This document shows positions 19,778-29,167 of a stretch of 64,000 nucleotides of DNA, one piece after another. The stretch is taken from the NCBI RefSeq assembly GCF_021462225.1, contig NC_061804.1:12158740-12222739 (forward strand), written 5' to 3'. The stretch comes from Girardinichthys multiradiatus. Its lineage: Eukaryota; Chordata; Actinopteri; Cyprinodontiformes; Goodeidae. Within the stretch, counting starts at the first letter, position 1; each line of letters starts with the position of its first letter. Under the pieces are notes generated by a model. It was not told the DNA's origin. It saw nothing but the letters and a program-made list of their open reading frames with translations, and did no database searches. A program made the position numbers and the translations under genes.

Positions 19778-22140
19778 GTCAGGGGACTTTGATGAGCATA
19801 TCCCATTCTTCCCCTGTCTCTCGTCTGTGTTTTCCGGTCACTATTATTGTTGGCCAAGAGAAGTTTCCTGTTGACGCTTTTATTGATTCTGGTGCTGAAC
19901 AGAATCTTATTTCCTCGGATCTGGTTGATAAACTTCAAATACCCTCTCAGCCTCTCAACAATTCCCTTTCTGTCACTGGCATCACTGGTCAAACCATGTC
20001 TCAAGTGAGATTTAAAGTGCCTCAGCTTCACATCATCACCTCTGGTAACCATCATGAATGGGGTGAGTTCTTTGTTGTCTCTTCCATCTCTCCACAATTA
20101 GTTTTGGGGTTTCCCTGGTTGCAGAAACATAATCCCGTTATTAATTGGGTGGAGGGCAGAGTAGAGAGATGGAGTAATTTCTGTCTCCAGAACTGCTTAA
20201 AGTCTGCTGTCTCTCACTCTATCAAACAACTCAAACCTTCTGAGCCTGTTGATCTGTCCAAAGTTCCACCTGAATACCACAATCTCGCACCTGTGTTTAG
20301 CAAACAAGGGGCTCTTTCTTTACCTCTGCATCGCCCCTATGACTGCTCTATTGATCTCATCCCAGGCGCTCCGCTACCATCCAGCAGACTCTTTAATCTC
20401 TCCGGACCCGAGAGAAAGGTCATGAAAGAGTACATTGAGGATTCTTTAGCATCTGGGATCATTCGTCCGTCTACCTCCCCTGTTGGCGCCGGATTCTTCT
20501 TCGTGGGTAAGAAGGACGGCACATTAAGACCTTGTATTGATTATAGGGTATTGAATCAAATAACTATTAAAAATAAATGCCCACTACCACTTATTGATTC
20601 CATACATGAACAATTACATTCTGCCAAGATCTTCACTAAACTCGACCTGCGCAATGCTTACCATTTGGTCCGGATCCGAGAGGGTGATGAGTGGAAAACA
20701 GCTTTCAAAACCCCCCTGGGACATTTTGAGTATTTGGTTATGCCTTTCGGGTTGACTAATGCACCCGCTGTTTTCCAGGCTCTTATTAATGATGTTCTTC
20801 GTGACTTTCTCAACCTCTTTGTTTTCGTTTATCTGGATGACATTTTGATTTTTTCCCAGGACATAGAACAACATCGCCAGCATGTCAGAACAGTTCTCCA
20901 GAGGCTTTTTCAGAATCAACTCTTTGTTAAAGCCGAAAAGTGCAAATTCAGTGTCACATCTGTGTCTTTTTTGGGTTTTATTTTTGAGGCAGGCAGGTAC
21001 AGAACTGATCCCGAGAAAACCAAGGCAGTGGCAGAGTGGCCTACTCCAACTGATCGCAGGCAACTTCAAAGGTTCTTAGGATTTGCAAATTTTTATAGGA
21101 GATTTATAAGGAACTACAGTCAGGTCACTGCACCTCTCACACAACTCACCTCCTCTCTGAAAACGTTCCATTGGACTCCTGAGGCCGAAAGGGCATTTGG
21201 TGAGTTAAAGACTCTATTTTCTTCAGCACCCATATTGACCCATCCTGATCCATGAGCACAATTTATTGTAGAGGTTGATGCTTCTGACATTGGAGTAGGG
21301 GCTATTCTATCTCAACGGTCTCCTGTGGATGATAAGGTACATCCATGTGCCTATGTTTCTCGTTGCTTGTCTCCAGCAGAGCAAAATTATGATGTGGGCA
21401 ACCGTGAACTTTTAGCCATCAAGTTGGCGCTTGAGGAATGGCGGCATTGGTTAGAGGGTACTGAAGTCCCTTTTCTTATTTGGACTGATCACAAGAACCT
21501 CTCCTACATTCAAAATGCCAAGAGACTTAACCCCAGACAAGCCCGTTGGTCTCTGTTTTTTGCTCGTTTTCATTTTTCTATTTCCTACAGACCCGGTTCC
21601 AAGAACATTAAGCCTGACGCTCTCTCTCGCCAGTTCTCTCATTCTGACCAACTCAAGACTGAAGCTTCCATCCTACTGGATTCTTGTATTGTGGGCGCCC
21701 TCACCTGGGCCATTGAAAAGGACATCAGGGAGGCACAGAGGTCCGAACCTGACCCAGGAACTGGCCCAGTGGGCAAGCTGTTCGTTCCCAACTCTGTCGT
21801 CGATAAAGTTCTGGATTGGGTGCACAACAATAAACTGACTTGTCATCCTGGGGTGACTCGTATGATCACATTTACCAAAAGGTTTTTCTGGTGGCCGACT
21901 ATGAACCTCAACATTAAGGATTTTGTTGCAGCTTGTCCCACATGTGCTCGAAACAAGAACACTAATCAACCCTCTGCTGGTCTGGGGCGTGGTTTTCAAT
22001 ATCTTGTGGATTGGGCAGGATATGGACCTGAAGAGAGAACCTGGGTTCCCCGTTCTCACATCCGGGACCCTGCTCTCATCACGTCCTTTTACAAACGCCA
22101 TCCTGAAAAGCGTTCTGGATTGCCTGGAGGCAATCGTTGA
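19702..22140 (+). pseudogene. Pol polyprotein, one stop, integrase core deleted
   Basis: Frame 1, -1 relative to gag. Domains in order: aspartic protease (DSG at 19,885-19,893), reverse transcriptase ([38 protein letters not shown], catalytic YLDD at 20,830-20,841, [11 protein letters not shown]) and RNase H ([39 protein letters not shown]). Then the integrase HHCC zinc domain ([18 protein letters not shown]). After CPTCARNK the frame jumps directly to [20 protein letters not shown], a chromodomain-like C-terminus. The DDE catalytic core is therefore missing, yet no frame break occurs at the join (about 21,975-21,995). A TGA at 21,253-21,255 interrupts the frame between reverse transcriptase and RNase H. 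Functional loss is clear. Confidence 0.92.
19753..19759 (+). promoter_or_regulatory. Candidate -1 ribosomal frameshift heptamer
   Basis: G_GGA_AAA in the gag frame (GGA and AAA are codons at 19,754 and 19,757) fits the X_XXY_YYZ rule and would move ribosomes exactly into the pol frame. GACAGGG (19,760-19,766) can pair with CCCTGTC (19,812-19,818). An alternative stem is CAGGGGA (19,780-19,786) with TCCCCTG (19,810-19,816). The spacing of either stem is not ideal. Confidence 0.6.
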
Positions 22141-22148
22141 GGGGAGGG
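22139..22148 (+). other. Polypurine tract
   Basis: GAGGGGAGGG ends three bases before the 3' LTR and overlaps the pol stop codon. This is the expected primer for plus-strand DNA synthesis. Confidence 0.8.
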
Positions 22149-22151
22149 TAC

Positions 22152-22613
22152 TGTAGGATCTCTGCTCCTCCCCTTCTGGTTGGTTCTGGCAGCTCATTGT
22201 CTGCAGCTGCAATGCATTCTCCTAATGAGCTCATGGGCTTCTTAAGGTAGCTGCTGATACAGACCTTTGCTGAAACATAACCTCAGCTATGTGGACTCCT
22301 GTCTGTCTGCCTATCTGTCTGCCTGCCTGTCTGCCTGTCGACCTGCCTATCTGCCTACCTGCCTGCCAACATCTGGTAATGCTCCTTCTTAAGGACTGCA
22401 CTGTAAATATTCTCATCACCAGTACTCTCTCTCTCTCTCCTTGGATTCCTGGGTTTACCTCCTCCTCCTCTGGCTTCTGGACACCTCCAACTCAAGATTC
22501 CTTAAACAAAGTCTACAGTAGAAATAAACCTCATTTACCGTCTTATCCTGTGTGCTGAGTCTGTTTAATCCTCTGGTTTTGTTCTAATTCGACTATCTAA
22601 GCAATTCATGATA
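22152..22613 (+). repeat. 3' LTR of the Gypsy element
   Basis: 462 bp. It is longer than the 5' LTR because the CTGC/CTGT tract has gained units. A handful of substitutions include one in the self-primer sequence (GCTGAAACATA, 22,269-22,279). AATAAA is retained. Confidence 0.93.
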
Positions 22614-22800
22614 CTATGAGATGGTTGTAATACAATCCTTCTGAGAAATCTAAAAATCTATGGTCATTGGTGTAAAAACAGCTTTTGTCCAAATTTTCAA
22701 ATACTAATAATATTTGGTTTTCTCTGGTAATCCTTCTGAGAAATCTGAAAATCTATAAAAAGTAATGAAATCACACATTTAGGTAAAGTAAGATAGGAAG
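22614..22800. repeat. Local tandem duplication beside the element
   Basis: AATCCTTCTGAGAAATCT occurs twice about 95 bp apart (22,634 and 22,730), each followed by AAAATCTAT. The preceding unit TACTAATAATATTTGG matches the left flank of the Gypsy element. The pre-insertion site was thus a two-copy tandem repeat of roughly 100 bp. Confidence 0.6.
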
Positions 22801-22811
22801 AAAAAAAATCA

Positions 22812-22851
22812 TATTTCAGACTCTATTCTTAGCACAATAGAGTCTGAAATA
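22812..22851. repeat. Perfect hairpin, 16-bp arms
   Basis: TATTTCAGACTCTATT (22,812-22,827) and its exact reverse complement (22,836-22,851) enclose an 8-nt loop. No terminator role is expected in a vertebrate; it may be the core of a small inverted-repeat element. Confidence 0.85.
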
Positions 22852-23254
22852 GTACAAAAAACCTCAGCAGGGGTAAGCAACACACACATAAGTAAAGTTT
22901 TAACAAGGGTACGGTGGAATCTTGAGGGTGCGAATGTATATAAGTCTGAGTGTGTTTGCAAGAATTATACTGTCAACACTGATAGAAGCGCCATTGTCCT
23001 TGAGAAGAGAGGTGGAAGTTTTATCAATCGGCTGCATAGTCCTATCAGCACACAGCTGGTAGGGGAGTGCTGGGGAAGAGCGTCGTGTTTATATAACATC
23101 CAGGAGATAGTTTGTCGATAGCCAGTTAGCAGAAGTTGCCAAGGCCACATTGGGGAGCCAGATTTAGAATGTTTGTGTTTAGAATTTAGATTTAAATGTT
23201 GTGGTTCAGGCAGTTGTGAATTTCCAACTACCTTAAGAGTTTTACTGGTACGTC

Positions 23255-23698
23255 TCAATTGTGAATCCAAATAGCCAAATTTCTGGTACTTTCCGCAGAT
23301 CTGGAGCGCACAACTTCTCCAAGATTATATCCTTCAGCCTCTGAGTCCAAGAGGCTGCGATTCTGTTCTAGAATCGCGTCCAGCTTGTGATTCTGCTCTC
23401 TTAACATTTCAGTTTGAGTGTTGATCGCTCTACAGACTCCATCTAACATCGCAGGAAGCTTTGGAACGCTTTGAACAGCTGCCCACGTTTTGCCAGGTAA
23501 CCACCAACTCCGAAAGGCAGAAATATTGTTATCAAAAGTCCAAATATGTACGCATTTTCCACATCCGCGAACGACTTCATAGTCAGGAACACAATCTTCA
23601 ACTGCTGCCAAGAATCCATTGTGTTTCCAGAGAAGAACGTCCCATCTGGACAAGAGGTTCTCCTTAACCCTGTCTTCCAGTCGAAAAAATTTGATCAA
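23255..23698 (-). CDS. Unrecognised minus-strand open frame, 147 codons
   Basis: I do not recognise this protein. On the minus strand the frame runs without stops from 23,698 to a TGA at 23,255. It has Trp- and Cys-containing segments (WDVLLWKHNGF, CVPDYEVVRGCGKC, WWLPGKTWAAV) and then a probable coiled coil (MLREQNHKLDAILEQNRSLL), with a basic Arg/Ser tail. No ATG opens the frame. An ATG at 23,727-23,729 lies just upstream in another frame that ends at 23,664, so a one-base change may separate the true start from the body. A pyrimidine tract followed by CAG at 23,766 on the minus strand looks like a splice acceptor, which would make this a terminal exon. It could be host, or an accessory part of an unrecognised element. 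Nothing nearby identifies it. Confidence 0.35.
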   Translation of the reverse strand: MIKFFRLEDRVKENLLSRWDVLLWKHNGFLAAVEDCVPDYEVVRGCGKCVHIWTFDNNISAFRSWWLPGKTWAAVQSVPKLPAMLDGVCRAINTQTEMLREQNHKLDAILEQNRSLLDSEAEGYNLGEVVRSRSAESTRNLAIWIHN

Positions 23699-23881
23699 TT
23701 ACGTTGAGAGACCAGCTGACCAAATCCATAATTTTCAACTTTGGAGGATTATGCAAAGCGAGGCTCTGAGAAAAACAAAGACAAAACGCAGAAGCAGGGA
23801 TCAGCAGGGAGGGAGGGAGTGTCTTCCACCGAGAGCAAGGGTTAATCACCAACATCTCCATTTCAGCCTCTTTTCTTCATG

Positions 23882-23896
23882 GTTGCCATTGGTAAC
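23882..23896. promoter_or_regulatory. RFX-type X-box
   Basis: GTTGCC ATT GGTAAC is a full palindromic X-box with a 3-nt spacer. It sits inside a larger imperfect dyad (CATGGTTGCC / GGTAACCATG). It lies about 150 bp upstream of the minus-strand ATG at 23,729. RFX factors bind such sites; use in vivo is inference. Confidence 0.5.
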
Positions 23897-24322
23897 CATG
23901 AAATAACATCGATCAGCTGGCTCATTTAAATACACATTGACATTCATGAGGTGCTTTGCATCGACTATTGATGGTAGAATGGTACTTAACAGCCTACTGA
24001 ATCAACATTAACATATTACTAATCAGTCTGTAATCATTACATTTCCCTTATACTTTTTGAGATAGCTCTATAATATCCATCCATCCATCCATCCAGACAA
24101 TCCACCTCCCACCTAGGTCCTCAAACTGCGTCCAAGTAGGGAAACTCCAGGGAGGTGCTAAGGTATTCAGGAGACATAATCTCATTATCGAGTCCTAAAT
24201 ATTTCCAAAGGCTTCCTCCCAGGAAGAGGAGGCATACAGAAGGCCTCCATAGATGCCTGGGACCCAACAAGGTGTCAGGAACATTCCTTAGGGAGATTCA
24301 TCCATGTTGACAAGGTAGCATC
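23897..24322. other. No gene; short CCAT repeat
   Basis: Only a (CCAT)n tract of about five units at 24,076-24,095 stands out. The following CACCTCCCACCTAGGTCC is retroposon-like. Confidence 0.4.
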
Positions 24323-24730
24323 TGTTATGATTCTGGCACGTCTGCTCTACCCTGTCTCCCTGGCTGCAATCAGCAGATTAGATGCACCTGGTGGCTGCTG
24401 CAGTGTAGTGCAATCTGTGGAATGCCAAGCACCTGTCTTCCCTGATATATACTGACTCTGACAAGCAGACGGTGCCAGATTTTTGAAAGCCATTCGTGTG
24501 AGTAGATATCCAGCGTTCCTTCCTGTCTGATCATAGTTCTTGACCTTGCCTTGCCTTGCCTTTTGGATTTATGCCTCTGCCTGCTCCATGTCGGACTATT
24601 TGGATTTTGGTTTTGACCCTGTTTCGTGCATCTGGTTTATGCCTCTGCCTGCCCCTTGCCTGACGCCTCTTGTTCCGATCGTTGACCCTGTTTCTGTCCT
24701 TGGATTATTGAGCCAGCCTAGCAGTCATGC
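24323..24730 (+). mobile_element. Truncated Gypsy-type LTR
   Basis: Begins TGTTATGATTCTGGCACG. A TATA-like GATATATACTGAC at 24,444 is followed by the CTTGCC/CTGCC-rich R-U5 style of fish Gypsy LTRs, including a duplicated phrase TTTATGCCTCTGCCTGC (about 24,567 and 24,637). No matching 3' terminus or duplication was found, so the right end is lost or diverged. Confidence 0.5.
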
Positions 24731-24779
24731 TTGAGAGACCAATTGCTTAATTTCCTCAGATTTGGGCTGAAGTGTTGCT

Positions 24780-25085
24780 TTTTGTGATTTTTTTTTTTTT
24801 AGCCTGCTTTATGTTGTCAAACAGGTTCTATTTAAGTGATTTCTTATGTAGCTAAGGAAACTAAACTAAAAAAGTTCACAGTTCATGATTGATTGATGAT
24901 AATGAGGAGGTAATTAGATGTCCACATACAGCCAGGTTGGTCCGGGTAACTTTTTTCCTTTTTAAAAAAACGTGTTTTGTATTTACTCAGGTTAACTTTG
25001 CCTAATGTCAAACTTTGATCATCTAAAATATTAAAGTGTAGCAAAAAAAGAAGACATCTGTAATACTTTTTCACAACACTGCATC
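24780..25085 (-). mobile_element. Tc1-like terminal fragment with inverted repeat
   Basis: TATGTTGTCAAACAGGTTCTA and TTGTATTTACTCAGGTTAAC, then AATACTTTTTCACAACACTGC at the right end, follow the inverted repeat of the common fish Tc1 family. No transposase remains. Confidence 0.6.
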
Positions 25086-26334
25086 AAAACAAGAATTCTT
25101 CTCTTATATAAAACTGAGAAATAAGAGACATAAATTAGACTTACTTTCAATACAAAGCCTTAATTTAACATCTGAAACATCTGTAGTTACCCAATAATAT
25201 TAGTAACAAATATCCTTTGTGCAAATCCAGTCTCTCCTGCAATATTCCCCATTATTATAAGCAAGGCCAAACGACAATCTCCTGTTTCTGCTTTAGCTCT
25301 TTCCTTCCTTGATGATAATTGTTTGTTTGACAAATTGGCAGTAAAAATGCTGCAGCCCTACTGTTCTTACTTAAATAATTACCCTTATTCAGCTTCTTGT
25401 AGCCCACATCCTTGTGCAAACACTGATATGCTAATTTGCCTTTCAGTCTCATCTTCCATTGGCTGCTTTCATTGGAGTCATTTGTCCCATTTAACCGTCT
25501 GTCCTGGTTCGGTTCCTCTGTCTCCTGAATGTAAATGTGACCTCAGCCAGCTACTCTCTGTTTTATTTAAAGACCTTTAGTCAAAGTCCAAATTAAAATA
25601 CAGTGCATCCATTACATTGTCCCCTGTGGGAAAGAGCCTGCTGAGTTTGTCTCCGGAGTGTCTGAAAGGGTTTGGATTTTGAATTTTTTATAGTTAGCTT
25701 CAGACCTCATTGTCCCTCAGTCCCTCATCTCATTATAGAAATGTCCCTCACCTTCAGGGCTCCTGAAGGTGAGGGACCTTCAGACCTAAGACCTTTCTTA
25801 GGGTTTTAACAAATGTCCTGCTGCATCTGAATACATCTCAAAATGAAAAGTTGTTTTAAAAGGTTTAATTATGTGTAGAATAATGAGATAATAAATACAT
25901 GCTGATGTTGACTGAGATTATGGTGAGCTCCTCATCAAGGATGCCACCAGAGTCTTCAACATAGAGGACCTCTGGGGGGAAGATCTTCAGTTGTTAAAGA
26001 TACTACCTCTGTTCACCATCAGCATTTGATTAGAGGGGTAACCCATTAAAGCACACCCTGACAAACGCCTTTCAGTACTGCAGTGGGAAGATCATTCAGA
26101 TATTTATTAAGAAATATTAACATATCACATATTTTGTTGAAGTTCAAAAACAGAAATGAACCTTGTTCTACTCATTAAACAAAAGTTTAATGAGTACTAG
26201 TCAACAAAAATGTATTTCTAGCTGAGGAAAAAGTGAGAACAACCTACCCCTAATATAGTCTTACTTATTGTTTTTGGCTAAAATACCTTCAGTGAGATGT
26301 TTCTTGTATCCGTCTACCATCTCTGACATTGGTC
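25086..26334. other. No gene; one perfect hairpin inside
   Basis: Unique-looking sequence. The hairpin at 25,743-25,777 is listed separately. About 25,900-26,060 contains phrases such as TGGTGAGCTCCTCATCAAGG that look like LINE or DNA-transposon debris, not assignable. Confidence 0.35.
25743..25777. repeat. Perfect hairpin, 16-bp arms, 3-nt loop
   Basis: GTCCCTCACCTTCAGG (25,743-25,758) and its exact reverse complement (25,762-25,777) flank gct. The GC-rich stem would be stable in RNA or as a small cruciform. It looks like an inverted local duplication. Confidence 0.85.
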
Positions 26335-27110
26335 TGAGGAACATTTCACTTTAGGCTGTGAGGAATTTCAGGGGTTTCCTGAATGTTCAGTCTGTTCCAC
26401 CCTTGTCATGTTGCAGGATCCAGTTCTGCTTCTGGTTTGATGTTGTTATGGATGGTCTCACATTTTCATCCACCACCATCAGACCCTTGCTAGAAATCCT
26501 TTTGGGTTCTATGATGGAGACCTGGACTGGTCCTGCAGCAGCAAACCATTCCCAACCCATGACACTTCCACCTCCATGCTTCACAGTTGGCATGAGATTA
26601 TTTTCCTGGAATGCTGTATTTGGTTTATGTTAACATGTCCCCTGTTCTGGTGTCCAAATAAGTCCATTTTGAAATGATCTGTAATAAAGACATTATTTCA
26701 GAAGTCCTGGTCTTTGTCTATGTTCTCTCTAGCAAACTCCTTTCTTGCATTCATGTTCTTATTGGAGAGCAAAGGTTTCCTCTTTGCACAGATCCCATGA
26801 AAGTTAACTTGTTCAGCCTCTTTCTGGTTGAACAGACATGAACTTTCATATCAAAAATAGCAAGAGCCTGCTGTAGGTCCTGTGATGGCAACTTTGGGTT
26901 TTTAGTAACTTCTTTCAGCATCTTGCGTTCTGCTTTTAGGGGGAACTTGCTACAACCAGACCAGGGCATGTTAGCAGTCAGTGTGAAAGTTCTTCACTTG
27001 TACGTTATATTCCTTAGAGTGGAACTGCTGATTTCATATTCTTCTGAGACCTCTTCAAATCCCTTTCCAGATAGATGTCAGTCAGGAACAACGAACTGAA
27101 TGTCCGAGGT
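26335..27110 (-). mobile_element. Tc1-like transposase remnant
   Basis: Plus-strand phrases are antisense to a Tc1 transposase: CACCACCATCAGACCCTTGC, CACTTCCACCTCCATGCTTC, ACAGTTGGCATGAGATTA and TTTGCACAGATCCCATGAAAG. Short minus-strand frames (26,593-26,387 and 26,969-26,751) keep KHGGGSVMGW and other motifs of the catalytic domain. Several stops and indels. Confidence 0.7.
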
Positions 27111-27129
27111 TCAAAAAAGGCAACCTCCT

Positions 27130-27720
27130 GTTGTGAAATAAGGATTGTTTGGTTATTAGCAACTATTAATAATTCTGATTAATAATTGTTAACAAAGTCA
27201 AATATGTAAGTTTAGCCAAACAACTTTCAGTCTGACATATATTGTCCTGTGAATGCCAGCCCCATGTGGCAGTATTATAGGTATTATAGAACAATAGGAG
27301 TGAATTTGAGTATTGGCCTTCCATAACATCAAACCCAGCACACACATATATATAGAATAAACACAAAACGTCTTTCCAAAATAAAAGAATTGATTAACAA
27401 AACTATTTAACTTCAATTAATAAACCCTTTAACTAGACTAAGTTAAAAAATAAAGAATGAAAAGGAGAACTGGTAAACTACAAAAAAAGGAACAAAGGAA
27501 TAAACCATACCTTTGATTGTCATTAATGCAAATATTAATGTATGTATGAGCACTGGGGGTGTCGTACGGCTGATCTGTGTTTATACCACTCTTTGAAATG
27601 AACCTTGTCGTAACTTTAAAACGCAACCCAAAACAAGTAACTAGCATCAAGGCTTGTTGGCCCTGAAGCCGTTTAGCACCATGAAGAAAATAAAACACAT
27701 TGACAATAAACAACTGTTAA
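27130..27720 (+). repeat. Dispersed repeat family X, copy B
   Basis: Shares, in the same order and orientation, GTTATTAGCAACTATTAA-like, AACTTTCAGTCTGAC, AGGAGTGAATTTG, CATCAAACCCAGC, AACACAAAACGTCTTTCCAA and AGAATTGATTAACAAAACT with copy C at 37,690-38,360; copy A (1,565-1,890) is inverted. After about 27,480 similarity fades. No open frame. It ends next to a tRNA-headed repeat. Confidence 0.55.
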
Positions 27721-27724
27721 ATTG

Positions 27725-27850
27725 TCAGTCAGTCAATCATTTTCTATACCGCTTCTTCCATAGTGGGTCCTGGGGAAGCTGGTGACTATCTCCAGCAGTC
27801 TATGGGCGAAAGGCGGGTACACACTGGACAGGTCGCCAGTCCATTGCAGC
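27725..27850 (-). repeat. tRNA-headed short repeat, 3' part
   Basis: GGTGACTATCTCCAGCAGTC and GGGCGAAAGGCGGGTACACA then CAGGTCGCCAGTCCATTGC: the same block as at 16,115-16,262. Confidence 0.65.
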
Positions 27851-27899
27851 TGTTAAATTGTTTTACCCTAAATTAATTTTCTTTGCCCAGACACAACCT

Positions 27900-29010
27900 C
27901 TTACATTAACTGTTCTGGTGAACAGGAAGACATCCTATGGGGTGATGAGCTGTAAGGCAGCCAATGATCAGAGGAACCTGGCGGTTGTCCTCAGTCTAGC
28001 TGCCTAGGGCAAGCATCTGCTCAAATTCCCACATAGGGCAGAGTGTGGTGTTGGGATAAGCATCTGCTTGGACTGTATGCGTCAGGCATGCAGAGCTGTG
28101 GTTTTGTTGCCATCTTCTTCTGCCAGTGTTGAAAAACCACTTCGTCGAGATACCGTCTCTTTTGGGGGAATGTCTGGGTCAGATTCTTTTTTTGCAGAAG
28201 CTCATAATACAACAGGCCCTACTTAACCTTTTGGGATCCAAGGTTCTTAGAAGTAGTAGTGTACCAGTGAAGTCAGACGTCCTCATGCTTTGTTCCCCCT
28301 CATGCTTAATGTTCTGTTGCCTGTGACTGCTAAATCTGTCACTAGTGCACTCTTTGTCCACCACCACAGCATCTATTTGGTTTACCCACCGCTGTTTATC
28401 AGTCTGGATTTGGAAGTCCCACAGGACATTTAGTTATAGTGTTCTCCATCACTCTCAGTGGTTTCTCTGGCTTGGATCTGGAGGCCTCCAGCCTGTACTC
28501 TGCACAGATGTTCCTAAAACCTATTCCCAACACGTGGTTATGGTGATCCATGTATGCCTTACCTGCCAACATTTGGCACCCAGCTCTTCTGGTTGGACTC
28601 TTTTAGGTGCATCTTAGCACAGCCTCAATCTTGTTTTCTGTCCAGTGAGGTACACCCTGGCCTCTATTGCTCTTGTACTGAGAACCTGTATCTGTGCTAC
28701 CATGGTCAGCATCTCTGTGTTGTCCTTCTGTTGGCAGGACTTTACATACCAGCCACATCCTTAGTCTATAGGTGGTACACCCCCTGTAGTTTTGTCTCTA
28801 AGTGTTTATTCTTCTTGGTCATCTTCTTGCCCTTTGGGGTTTTGCTCTCTGAGACATTCATTTAGCACTTTGTCATTGGAGGCCATCTTCCTGATGTCCT
28901 CCAGGATCTTTGCTGTTTCATCCTGGATGGTAGCTTTGACTGTCACTTAGAAAACAGTGTCATGGTGCTGGACTTTGGGTGTAATCGTCCCCTCATTGTG
29001 TGGATCTTCC
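27900..29010 (-). mobile_element. R4-clade (Rex6-like) LINE, C-terminal remnant
   Basis: Minus-strand translation in broken frames gives, from 29,000 downwards, LHPKSSTM, VKATIQDETAKILEDIRKMA, LNECLREQNPKG, QVLSTRAIEARVY, CQMLAGKAYMDHHNHVLG, FRNICAEY, VLWDFQIQTDK (about 28,421-28,390) and AVVVDKEC. This is the region after the reverse transcriptase, with the CCHC-like segment and the start of the restriction-like (PD-D/EXK) endonuclease that these LINEs use to cut DNA. At least four stops or frame changes are present. The reverse transcriptase lies beyond the 5' truncation. Clade assignment is from memory of family proteins. Confidence 0.75.
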
Positions 29011-29167
29011 TTGTCACGATTTCAGTCCAACATTCGCCTGGCTTTTCAGGACCTGCCTGACTCGTTGTAGGTCGTTATTATTTTCTGACTTGCAACCTCA
29101 TCAAAATTGCAAGATTTTAGTAATATTATTATCATGACCACTTAGGTTTGGCTTTTCTTTTCACGGT

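Larger units (their letters stand above)
18326..22613 (+). mobile_element. Ty3/Gypsy element, Tf1/sushi type, internally deleted
   Basis: A 4.3-kb element bounded by two LTRs (18,326-18,773 and 22,152-22,613) and a perfect 5-bp duplication ctatg (18,321-18,325; 22,614-22,618). Order: LTR, self-priming site, gag with CCHC, -1 frameshift heptamer, pol (protease, reverse transcriptase, RNase H, integrase HHCC, chromodomain-like tail), polypurine tract, LTR. About nine substitutions plus length change in a CTGC/CTGT tract separate the LTRs, so insertion is fairly recent. One nonsense codon in pol and loss of the integrase DDE core mean it cannot be autonomous; it could only move with proteins supplied by relatives. 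Group assignment follows the self-priming signal and chromodomain-like tail. Confidence 0.93.

Noticed and set aside
20614..21069. 151-codon minus-strand frame within pol
   Set aside because: Antisense to the conserved reverse transcriptase; no motif of its own.
22812..22851. Hairpin considered as a transcription terminator
   Set aside because: Intrinsic hairpin terminators are bacterial; nothing else here is bacterial.
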